DNA of 64,000 nucleotides from Acidobacteriaceae bacterium. GTDB taxonomy: Bacteria > Acidobacteriota > Terriglobia > Terriglobales > Acidobacteriaceae. Of this stretch, positions 35,664 through 42,825 are shown piece after piece. Positions within the stretch are counted from its first letter, which is position 1, and every line of letters starts with the position of its first letter. Both the position numbers and the translations under genes were made by a program. The stretch covers positions 1-64,000 of the forward strand of contig JASHOQ010000078.1 of assembly GCA_030041045.1 (NCBI GenBank), read 5' to 3'. Below the pieces are notes generated by a model. It worked only from the letters and a program-made list of their open reading frames with translations, ran no database searches and had not been told where the DNA came from.

Positions 35664-36644
35664 ATGCTGATCGGCAAGCCGCCTGACATTCCGTCCTCCG
35701 AAATTACGCCCCCAAGCGCCTATCGCGAGTTCATGAACCGGCGCCGATTCCTGAAGGGCGCTGCCGCCGCGGGCGCAGCGGCGCTGGCGGCCGACCGCGT
35801 GGCCCGGCTGATTGAGCCGGGCAGAGTGGCCTTTGCTGAAACCAAGCTGCAGACCGTGCCGAGTCCGCTGACGACGACCGGAGAACAGCTGACCAGCTTC
35901 GAAGACATCACGCACTACAACAACTTTTACGAGTTCGGCGTGGACAAGGGCGATCCGGCGAAGAATGCCGGCGGGCTGCCCACGCGCCCGTGGACCGTGA
36001 AGGTGGAAGGCAAAGTGGCCAAACCGCTCACCTTCTCCATCGACGATCTGCTCAAGCTGCGTCCCCTCGAGGATCGCGTGTACCGGCACCGGTGCGTGGA
36101 AGCGTGGAGCATGGTGATTCCCTGGGTGGGCTACTCGCTTTCGGAGTTCATCAAGCAATGCGATCCGCTGCCCAGCGCCAAGTACGTGCAGTTCCTCTCC
36201 TATTTCGACCGCCATGTGGAGAAATGGTCGGGCGAATCGACCATCTTCTGGCCGTACAGCGAAGGCCTGCGCATGGATGAGGCCATGAATCCGCTCACGC
36301 TGCTCACCTTCGGGCTCTATGGCGACACGCTGCCCAACCAGGATGGCGCGCCGGTGCGCGTCGTGGTGCCGTGGAAGTACGGCTTCAAATCCGCCAAATC
36401 CGTCGTGACCGTCCGCTTCGTCGATAAACAGCCGTCCACCACCTGGAACGACATGGCCCCGAACGAATATGGCTTTTATTCGAACGTGAATCCGAGCGTC
36501 GATCATCCCCGCTGGAGCCAGAAGCGGGAGCGGCGCATCGGCCTGCCCTTTTACGCGCAGTGGCGCGACACGCTCATGTTCAATGGCTATGGAGACCAGG
36601 TAGCCTCGATGTATGCGGGCATGAACCTGCGCAGAGACTATTGA
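35664..36644 (+). CDS. msrP: Protein-methionine-sulfoxide reductase catalytic subunit MsrP
   Basis: Periplasmic molybdopterin enzyme that repairs oxidised methionine in envelope proteins. A twin-arginine signal ([20 protein letters not shown]) is followed by the sulfite-oxidase-type domain with the molybdenum-ligating Cys144 (YRHRCVEAW), HYNNFYEFG near the cofactor, and [16 protein letters not shown] precedes the ATG at 35664. MsrQ, its membrane haem partner, follows about 75 bases downstream on the same strand. Confidence 0.95.
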   Translation: MLIGKPPDIPSSEITPPSAYREFMNRRRFLKGAAAAGAAALAADRVARLIEPGRVAFAETKLQTVPSPLTTTGEQLTSFEDITHYNNFYEFGVDKGDPAKNAGGLPTRPWTVKVEGKVAKPLTFSIDDLLKLRPLEDRVYRHRCVEAWSMVIPWVGYSLSEFIKQCDPLPSAKYVQFLSYFDRHVEKWSGESTIFWPYSEGLRMDEAMNPLTLLTFGLYGDTLPNQDGAPVRVVVPWKYGFKSAKSVVTVRFVDKQPSTTWNDMAPNEYGFYSNVNPSVDHPRWSQKRERRIGLPFYAQWRDTLMFNGYGDQVASMYAGMNLRRDY

Positions 36645-36720
36645 CGGCGCCGATGCCAGCCAGTCACACCTCCGGGACAAGCGGCCAGAGCGTGCGTCAT
36701 TCCTCTCGGGCCGGACGGTT

Positions 36721-37338
36721 ATGAAGCGCTCAACCCTGATCGCACTGAAGACCGTTGTCTGGATCGCCTGCCTGGTCCCATTCGGCTTTCTGGTCTGGGG
36801 CGCCGTCACCAACAACCTCGGCCCCGATGCAACGGCGGAAATTGCCAACACCACAGGCCTTAGCGCGCTGTGGATGCTGGCGATTACGCTGGCTATCTCG
36901 CCGGTGCGCAGGCTTTCAGTTCATCTGGCGTGGCTCATCCGCTTCCGGCGGCTGATGGGTTTATTTGTCTTCTACTATGCTTCGCTGCACGTGCTCACGT
37001 GGTTGGCGCTCTACAACAACTTCAGCATCCGCTCCATGCTGGACGATGTAACCAAGCGGCGATTCGTCATGGCGGGCATGGGAACGTACCTGCTGCTGCT
37101 GCCGCTCGCCCTGACTTCGACCAACTGGGCCATCCGCAAGCTGGGCGGGAAGAACTGGACCCGGCTGCATTGGCTGATCTATCCGGCAGCCATCTGCGCC
37201 ACCATCCACTATTGGTGGAAGGTGAAGACCGGCGTCCTCGAGCCGGCGCCGTACACGCTTGTGCTGCTGGTGCTCTTGCTGGCGCGGCCGGTGATGGCGT
37301 GGAGCAAACGGCGCAGAGCGCGAGCGGTTTCAGTGTAA
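36721..37338 (+). CDS. msrQ: Haem-binding membrane subunit MsrQ
   Basis: A 205-residue membrane protein with about five or six helices carrying histidines (LRFFVFYYASLHVLTW, TSTNWAIRKLGGKNWTRLHWLIYPAAICATIHYWW) that bind haem b; it passes electrons from the respiratory chain to MsrP. Length matches YedZ/MsrQ. Genetic order msrP-msrQ is conserved. Confidence 0.93.
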   Translation: MKRSTLIALKTVVWIACLVPFGFLVWGAVTNNLGPDATAEIANTTGLSALWMLAITLAISPVRRLSVHLAWLIRFRRLMGLFVFYYASLHVLTWLALYNNFSIRSMLDDVTKRRFVMAGMGTYLLLLPLALTSTNWAIRKLGGKNWTRLHWLIYPAAICATIHYWWKVKTGVLEPAPYTLVLLVLLLARPVMAWSKRRRARAVSV

Positions 37339-37369
37339 GCGAATCTTCCCGCAGATGGGCGAGCAGATT

Positions 37370-38074
37370 TCACGCTGCGCCCGGCTTTTCCATTTCCAGG
37401 GTGTCGATGGCGATGGTTTCCAGCGCAGTTTCGAGCGCGGCATGGCTCGAGAAGTTAAGCATCATCTGCACCACCGGCCGGTAGCTCTTGCGATGCAGCG
37501 GCGTGGGGCCGAGTCGCGCCAGCGCATCCAGATGCTCAAGGGAACAGTAGCCCTTGTGGTGCGCGAGGCCGTAGCCGGGATATTCGCGATCGAGCTCCAC
37601 CAGCATGCGGTCGCGGTGCACCTTGGCCAGCACGCTGGCAGCGGCAATGGAAAGGCTGGTGGCGTCGCCCTGCACCACGGCCTGCTGCGGACAGGGCCAG
37701 TCGATGGTGTCGAGGCCGTCGATGAGAAGGTAATCGGGGCTGAGTGCGAGCTGCTCGACGGCGCGGCGCATGGCGAGCAAGGATGCATTGCGGATATTGA
37801 TGCGGTCGATGGTCTCCACATCGACGGCGGCAATGGCCCAGGCAATGGCGTTGGCGCGAATCTCGCCATCGAACTGGTTGCGCGCTTTTTCCGTGAGCTT
37901 CTTGGAATCGTTCAGACCGTCGAGCGGGCAGCCCTTGGGAAGGATGACTGCAGCCGCCACGACCGGCCCGAACATGGGACCGCGGCCGACTTCGTCCAGA
38001 CCCGCGATGCGCAGCGCCCCCTGGCGGCGCGCCGCACGCTCGAGCTTCCAACCGCACACCGGGGCCCTGGCCAT
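37370..38074 (-). CDS. rnhB: Ribonuclease HII
   Basis: A 234-residue enzyme that removes ribonucleotides and RNA primers from DNA. The catalytic acidic residues are in AGLDEVGRGP (Asp, Glu), with LLIDGLD and the KVHRDRMLVELDREYPGYGLAHHKGY region typical of RNase HII. The ATG at 38074 has no ribosome binding site; TATACT (38087-38082 on the minus strand) ends 7 nt before it, suggesting a leaderless mRNA. It converges on msrQ. Confidence 0.95.
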   Translation of the reverse strand: MARAPVCGWKLERAARRQGALRIAGLDEVGRGPMFGPVVAAAVILPKGCPLDGLNDSKKLTEKARNQFDGEIRANAIAWAIAAVDVETIDRINIRNASLLAMRRAVEQLALSPDYLLIDGLDTIDWPCPQQAVVQGDATSLSIAAASVLAKVHRDRMLVELDREYPGYGLAHHKGYCSLEHLDALARLGPTPLHRKSYRPVVQMMLNFSSHAALETALETIAIDTLEMEKPGAA

Positions 38075-38234
38075 GTCTTCGAGTATAAGAACAGCTCGGC
38101 GACTCCGAGCCGTCTATCGCGACGAAACCCTCGGAAATCCGGCTCCTAATTTGAAGGAGGATTTGAGGCCGAATTCATTTGCGCTATCGCAGACTTTCAG
38201 GTGTAAGATCACTCAATCGCAGACAATTGCGCCT

Positions 38235-38403
38235 GGAGGGTATTACCAGTCGGTACTGGGCGCCGTCTGCGAAACCGTCGAGTGGCCTTATCAGCCATTA
38301 GGGTTCAACTCCCTTGCCCTCCGTAGGATACTCGGCCACAGGATTTGACCGGCAATTGCCGGTGTGATAAGCTGTTTGTAGTTTCGCAGACGGCTTCCAG
38401 TAC
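38235..38403 (+). other. Structured intergenic element: tRNA-like unit with an inverted partial copy
   Basis: 38235-38322 (88 nt) mimics a class II tRNA: acceptor GGAGGGT/GCCCTCC, T-arm AGGG-TTCAACT-CCCT, variable-arm hairpin TGGC-CTTATCA-GCCA, and an anticodon-like arm GCCGT-CTGCGAA-ACCGT with a C-C mismatch. The D-arm is out of register and there is no CCA, so it is not a functional tRNA. GTACTGG..GCCGTCTGCGAAAC (38253-38275) recurs inverted at 38381-38403, and CTTATCA (38287-38293) recurs inverted at 38365-38371, making a nested hairpin of about 150 nt. It could be a small RNA or a remnant element. Confidence 0.4.
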
Positions 38404-38420
38404 TCTGGAATCCCTGAAAT

Positions 38421-38455
38421 GCAAAGGCCCCGGACTGATAACCCGGGGCCTTTGC
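38421..38455. terminator. Strong GC-rich hairpin downstream of the tRNA-like element
   Basis: Perfect 13-bp stem GCAAAGGCCCCGG (38421-38433) with CCGGGGCCTTTGC (38443-38455) and a 9-base loop. The T-tracts on both sides are weak (CCGTTTAG / ATTTCAGG), so it may be an imperfect bidirectional terminator or the end of the structured RNA at 38235-38403. Confidence 0.5.
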
Positions 38456-38537
38456 CCGTTTAGATATTTCCTCGTTTGCGTTGGTCCGTAAACGAGATCC
38501 CTCTGCAAAGCAGAAACATTTCCTATGCACGAACGAA

Positions 38538-38563
38538 AACCCTCAGTGCGCGTGCTGAGGGTT
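38538..38563 (-). terminator. Terminator after rplS
   Basis: AACCCTCAG (38538-38546) pairs with CTGAGGGTT (38555-38563); on the minus strand a TTTTCGTT tail follows. It lies about 28 bases past the rplS stop. Confidence 0.8.
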
Positions 38564-38591
38564 CTGTTGAAATCGCGGAAAAATCAGCCGC

Positions 38592-38963
38592 TCAGGCGCG
38601 GACTTTGCCGGACTCGCGATCGATTTCTTTAAGGCGCGCTGCCTTGCCGCGCAGCCCGCGAATGTAAAACAGCTTGGAGCGCCGCACCTTGTAGCTGCGG
38701 ATCTTTTCGATCTTGTCGATGACCTTGGAGTTGAAAGGAAAGATGCGCTCGACGCCCTGGCCGAAGCTCATCTTGCGCACGGTGAAGGTGCCCTGCGGGC
38801 CGTTGTTGATGGCGATCACCAGGCCTTCGAAGGCCTGCAAACGCTCCTTGTCGCCCTCCTTGATCTTCACCTGAACGCGGATCTGGTCGCCGGGAACGAA
38901 CTCCGGCAAATCGGTGCGCTTGAGCTTCTCAGCCAGGCGCTGCATAACGGGATGGATGGACAT
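38592..38963 (-). CDS. rplS: 50S ribosomal protein L19
   Basis: A 123-residue L19 with [27 protein letters not shown] and the conserved [15 protein letters not shown] block. It sits at the 30S-50S interface. It stands apart from the rpsP-trmD operon usual elsewhere and has its own terminator. Confidence 0.97.
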   Translation of the reverse strand: MSIHPVMQRLAEKLKRTDLPEFVPGDQIRVQVKIKEGDKERLQAFEGLVIAINNGPQGTFTVRKMSFGQGVERIFPFNSKVIDKIEKIRSYKVRRSKLFYIRGLRGKAARLKEIDRESGKVRA

Positions 38964-39094
38964 GGTAACTTCCTGCGAGTGGTCTTCAGAACCTTTAGTT
39001 TATCAGAGATGCGGCCGTTGGGCCTAACCGGCGGAGGCGGGGATTTCCCCGTCTCCGGTCTCGAACCGATTTGTCCGCAACCCGCGAAAACAGG

Positions 39095-39499
39095 CTATTG
39101 CGGCGGCGCAGCCGGGGTGGCGGAAGCATCTCCGCGCTTGGCCGTGAACTGTTGCGGCGGACGATCGCCGGCGGCGCCGAACTGACGGGTGAAATCGATG
39201 GTGTCCCCATTGGCCTTGCCGGTGTAGGAGATGGTAATCGAGTTGCCGTTGAAGTTGAGCACCTGGTCGAAGGTGATGGTGTCGCCGTCGACCTTGCCGT
39301 TGGAGATGTCGGTGTCGCCGCGCGGCGTGGTGATCTTGCCGGTGAGGGTTGCGCCGTCGACGTGGAAGTCGAAGACCAGCGTCTGCGTGCCATTGCGTCC
39401 CTGCACCTGTGCATTCCATTTGCCGTTGAAGTCCGCGGCCAGCGCGGCCACGGAGCCGACGGCAAAGATTAAAACAGTGAGCCCCAATTTGCGCATCAT
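39095..39499 (-). CDS. Small exported beta-rich protein, function unknown
   Basis: A 134-residue protein with a signal peptide (LGLTVLIFAVGSVAALA) and a repeating beta-strand region: FNGKWNAQVQGRNG, QTLVFDFHVDGATLTGKI, ISNGKVDGDTITFDQV. The F-x-G-x-W start resembles lipocalin-like or CTD-type small barrels found in many acidobacterial exported proteins. Function unknown. GAGGAA precedes the start. Confidence 0.72.
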   Translation of the reverse strand: MMRKLGLTVLIFAVGSVAALAADFNGKWNAQVQGRNGTQTLVFDFHVDGATLTGKITTPRGDTDISNGKVDGDTITFDQVLNFNGNSITISYTGKANGDTIDFTRQFGAAGDRPPQQFTAKRGDASATPAAPPQ

Positions 39500-39642
39500 G
39501 CCAAGTTCCTCTCAAAGATCGTTGCGATTCCGGCGTGGTCTTCCGAGGCCTGCCGGAACCTGTGAAGAGGGACGGATCGACTCCCGGATAAGACTCAGAA
39601 TGCGGGGAAAAATGAGAGCTGCGCCCTGGAGCTGCGCCCGGA

Positions 39643-40410
39643 TTACTTGACCAGCGTGGCGCGCTGGATGGGCTCGACCTCTCTGCCGTAGCGGCCGCGC
39701 AGAGCGTTCCAGCGCACGATGGCGATGTCCTGAAGCATGCGCATGCCGTCTTTGAGATAGCTGATGCGCGTGCGCTCGTCGTGCGCCCAGCTCACGGGCA
39801 CTTCTTCGATGCGGTAGCCGCGCTTGAGCGCGATGAAGAGAATTTCGGGATCGAAGCCCCAGCGATCGATGGTTTGCAACTGGCAGACGGTTTGCGCCGC
39901 GGCGCGCGTGAAGGCTTTGAATCCGCACTGCGTATCGGCGAAAGGAAGTCCCATGATGGCGCGGGTAACGGCGTTGAAACATCGGCCGAAGAAGCGGCGA
40001 TAAAGAGGCTGACGGATGGTTTGGCGGCTACGCTCAAGCCAGCGCGAGCCGATGGCGATGTCGGCGCCGCGGGTGATGGCATCGAAAAGGCCCTGTGCCT
40101 CTTCAATGGGCGCGGAGAGATCGGCGTCGGTGAACATCACCGTCTCGCCAACGGCGCAGAGCAGGCCGTTACGCACGCTGTAGCCCTTGCCGCGATTGCT
40201 GGGGTTCTCCACCAGGCGGACTTCAGGATTCTTGGCGGCGAAGGCGCGGACGACTTCGGCCGTTCGATCGCGCGAACCGTCATTGACCACGATGATCTCC
40301 GCTGCCCAGCCGCGGCTGCGGACACAGGCAACCACCGCCCGCAGCGTGCGGGGGATGCGCGCGGCCTCATTGTAGGCGGGAATCACGATGCTAAATTGCG
40401 GATAGGACAT
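39643..40410 (-). CDS. Family 2 glycosyltransferase, dolichyl-phosphate glucose synthase type
   Basis: A 255-residue GT2 enzyme. SIVIPAYNEAARIP and the metal-binding FTDADLSAPIEEA (DxD-like) are typical of the polyprenyl-phosphate sugar transferase (DPG_synthase) group, which transfers glucose or mannose to an undecaprenyl-phosphate carrier. No membrane helix is obvious. Followed by a small exported protein; no carbohydrate cluster around it. Confidence 0.9.
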   Translation of the reverse strand: MSYPQFSIVIPAYNEAARIPRTLRAVVACVRSRGWAAEIIVVNDGSRDRTAEVVRAFAAKNPEVRLVENPSNRGKGYSVRNGLLCAVGETVMFTDADLSAPIEEAQGLFDAITRGADIAIGSRWLERSRQTIRQPLYRRFFGRCFNAVTRAIMGLPFADTQCGFKAFTRAAAQTVCQLQTIDRWGFDPEILFIALKRGYRIEEVPVSWAHDERTRISYLKDGMRMLQDIAIVRWNALRGRYGREVEPIQRATLVK

Positions 40411-40652
40411 CGTTTACACGATTCCACGGCGGGTGCGTGCCCAGCCACAGCACCAGTGTCGGGAGCGTGCCAGGGCCGGCCGGATTCAAGCCATGATAGC
40501 GCACTGGGCCCCGCGACGATTTCCTGCGGCGTGCGGGGGTGGCGAGGCGGGCAAATCGCTGATGCGCAAAGGCTAATTTGCAGGGGGGACTTGCTTTTTT
40601 CGCCCGTTCGTGGGCAGAATCCCTTTATGCTGAGAGCGGAGGTCTTTGAGAC

Positions 40653-40952
40653 ATGACAAAAGCAGACCTGGTGGAGAAGGTAACCGCGTTGGGCGACCTC
40701 ACTCGCCGCGACGGCGAAGTAATCGTGGAAACCATCTTCTCCTCTGTTATCGGTGCTTTGCAGAGCGGCGACAAGATTGAGATTCGCGGGTTCGGCTCGT
40801 TCCGCATCCGCCAGCGCAATCCGCGCATCGGTCGCAATCCAAAGACCGGCGAGCGCGTGGAAGTTCCCGCCAAGAAAGTGCCCTACTTCAAGCCATCCAA
40901 GGAGTTGCGCGACCTCGTGAATCCCGGCGAAGCGGCCAAAGCTGTTTCCTGA
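40653..40952 (+). CDS. HU/IHF-family DNA-binding protein
   Basis: A 99-residue nucleoid protein with the IHF/HU signature KIEIRGFGSFRIRQRNPRIGRNPKTGE and Pro in the DNA-intercalating arm; the IRGFGSF motif and length favour the IHF subunit branch over HU. GGAGGT precedes the ATG. It bends DNA and may take part in site-specific recombination and transcription. Confidence 0.92.
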   Translation: MTKADLVEKVTALGDLTRRDGEVIVETIFSSVIGALQSGDKIEIRGFGSFRIRQRNPRIGRNPKTGERVEVPAKKVPYFKPSKELRDLVNPGEAAKAVS

Positions 40953-41033
40953 GATTCTCCCCATGCGTGTTTGAGCGTGCGCCCGGTGCCGGCACCGCTT
41001 TCCGCATCCAGATTCAACCTCAAGCCCTTGCTC

Positions 41034-41966
41034 TCACCTTCGCGTGGCGCCTTTGCTGGCGCGAATGCCAATCACTGCCATCATGCGCCCGGTGCGGCCG
41101 CCTGAGCCGCGATGAGAAAAAAACAGATCCGGATGGCACTGAGTGCAACCACCCGTAATCTGAATCGCGTTTGCGGGGATTCCGGACTCGAGCAGCTGGC
41201 GCCGATTGGCTTCAATCAAATCGACGTGAAGAGCAGCACCGGCATGTGCGTGGCCGGGGGCGCGCTGGTTCATGAACAACAGGGGGTAACGCTGCCGCAG
41301 CTGGTCTGAATCGTAGACCTCGTGAAACAGTTCGCGTGCGTACGCAAACTGCGATTCGAACCCCGAGAGCACCTCTTCGCCTACGGCATAGCAACAGGGA
41401 CCGATGCCGGGCCCGATGGCGGCGATGAGGTCCGCAGGCCGGGAGCCGAATTCGAGGCGCATGCGCCCAATGCCGTTTTCGACGATGCGTTTGACGATGC
41501 CGCGCCAACCGGCATGGAAAGCGCCGACCACCTGCTGCCTGCGGTCGGCCACCAGTACAGGAACACAGTCCGCGGTTTGCACACCGACGAGCACTCCCGG
41601 CTGCGCGCAGAGAAGGCCGTCCGCCCTGTGCGGGCGCTCGCGCGCGGCGTCGCCAGGAATTGCAACCACAACCAGATTCGAATGGAATTGCCGGACGGTT
41701 ATGAGCGGAGTGGCGGGATTGCCGGTGACGGCTTGAGCCAGAAGCCGACGATTGCGGATGACAGTCTCCCTTGGATCCTCGGGCGTGAAGCCGAGGTTGA
41801 GCTCTGATGGCGCTTCTTCACCGCAATACGCGCGGCTCAGACCGCCCAGCCTGGTGCTGAACCCGCTCCACAGCCAGGAATTGTCCCAGCCTGCAACGGG
41901 CAACCAGCGGACGCCGTTCGGCGCCACAAGCGGAATGGGCGCCGTATGGGCCAACTCCGCGCGCAT
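41034..41966 (-). CDS. pgeF: Polyphenol oxidase/laccase-domain protein (PgeF, YfiH family)
   Basis: A 310-residue protein of the laccase-domain (LACC1/YfiH) family; members act as purine nucleoside enzymes and in E. coli remove misincorporated L-Ser from peptidoglycan precursors. Conserved blocks STRLGGLSRA, QFHSNLVVV, TADCVPVLVAD, FHAGWRGIVKRIVENGI and GPCCYAVGEEV are present. I chose ATG 41966 because GGAG precedes it at 7 nt; an in-frame ATG at 42122 would add 52 Arg-rich residues and lies behind a TACAAT at 42148-42143 (minus strand). Confidence 0.85.
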   Translation of the reverse strand: MRAELAHTAPIPLVAPNGVRWLPVAGWDNSWLWSGFSTRLGGLSRAYCGEEAPSELNLGFTPEDPRETVIRNRRLLAQAVTGNPATPLITVRQFHSNLVVVAIPGDAARERPHRADGLLCAQPGVLVGVQTADCVPVLVADRRQQVVGAFHAGWRGIVKRIVENGIGRMRLEFGSRPADLIAAIGPGIGPCCYAVGEEVLSGFESQFAYARELFHEVYDSDQLRQRYPLLFMNQRAPGHAHAGAALHVDLIEANRRQLLESGIPANAIQITGGCTQCHPDLFFSHRGSGGRTGRMMAVIGIRASKGATRR

Positions 41967-42576
41967 TGAGGGCTCCAGGCGCCGGGGGCGGGCGAGGCGG
42001 AGATTCTTTCGGTGGCTCCGAGTCAACCCGGTTTCTTCGCCGGCATCTTCGAAAGCCGCATCGGAAAGACGGCCGGCGCGATCATGTGGGGACGTTGAAG
42101 CGGAGCGGCGAGGAGGCGGCATAACGAGGTGGATAACCCTCGATTGTAGCGGGATGAATCTGCTCGAAGAGAATCGGCGGCAGGGAGCTTGGTTCAGGGC
42201 GAAGTGGCCGAGACGTAAGTTGGGCCTGCCTTCCGGCAGGCCCATTTGAGAGGCAAGTAAGGGAGGGAATCCAGGGGGGTGTTTGGGAAGAGGTCCGAAT
42301 GGACCCTCAAAAAGGAGTTGAAACCTTTCTTCGGTAGGACATCTTGGGGAAGCCTCTGCTTGTTACTCTTACAGATGCGAATTGCGGGAAAAGGTTGCAC
42401 CCCGGAAATATGCACAGGAAAGAAAACTTTTCCACATGGCATGCAGGTGTGGAAATCCCACATTTGGAGGAGCTGCCTGGGGTAATTCCGGGCAAGCTTC
42501 GCCTTCTGTTTGCCAGGTTTTGCCGATCTAGGAGAAAGGGGTCCGTTGCCGGCAGCTCTCCGAACCCCCGTCCTCG
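41967..42576. other. Intergenic region, no gene recognised
   Basis: About 610 bases between pgeF and the convergent Ig-repeat protein. It holds the pgeF promoter region (TACAAT, minus strand, 42148-42143) and the weak terminator at 42535-42568. Short frames here have no support. Confidence 0.4.
42535..42568 (-). terminator. Weak terminator after the Ig-repeat protein
   Basis: On the minus strand GGGGTTCG (42568-42561) pairs with CGGACCCC (42545-42538) with one wobble pair, followed by TTTCTCC. Modest stem and tail. Confidence 0.4.
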
Positions 42577-42825
42577 CTATTCGATGGTCAGGGAGACCGT
42601 GCCGACGTTAGCGGTGGTCGAGCCGGAGGTACCGGTTACGGTGACGGTGTACGGACCGGGGGTGGTTCCTGGTCCTCCGCTCTTGCCGCCACAGCCGAGC
42701 ACCGAGAGGGAAACGGCCAGCGCCAGGAACGCGACCATAGCGAGCCAGTTCCGGCGACGCCGGGGAACGAAGACTAACAGAACCACGGCGAGCGCGGTTC
42801 CTCCAGCCGAGGGCCAGATGAGGTT
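42577..42825 (-). other. Split-Ig membrane-hairpin module, copy B
   Basis: Last 82 residues of the GH113-like protein: hydrophobic helix (TALAVVLLVFV), PRRRR, second helix (MVAFLALAVSLSV), LGC, Gly/Pro linker and tail VTVTGTSGST. The tail matches the last beta hairpin of the preceding Ig repeats (TVTGTSGS), so the membrane hairpin sits inside the last Ig domain. Confidence 0.75.

Noticed and set aside
42127-42453. Three TT(A/T)TCCAC-like 9-mers resembling DnaA boxes
   Set aside because: Too few, degenerate and with no dnaA, dnaN or GC-skew evidence; not enough for a replication origin.
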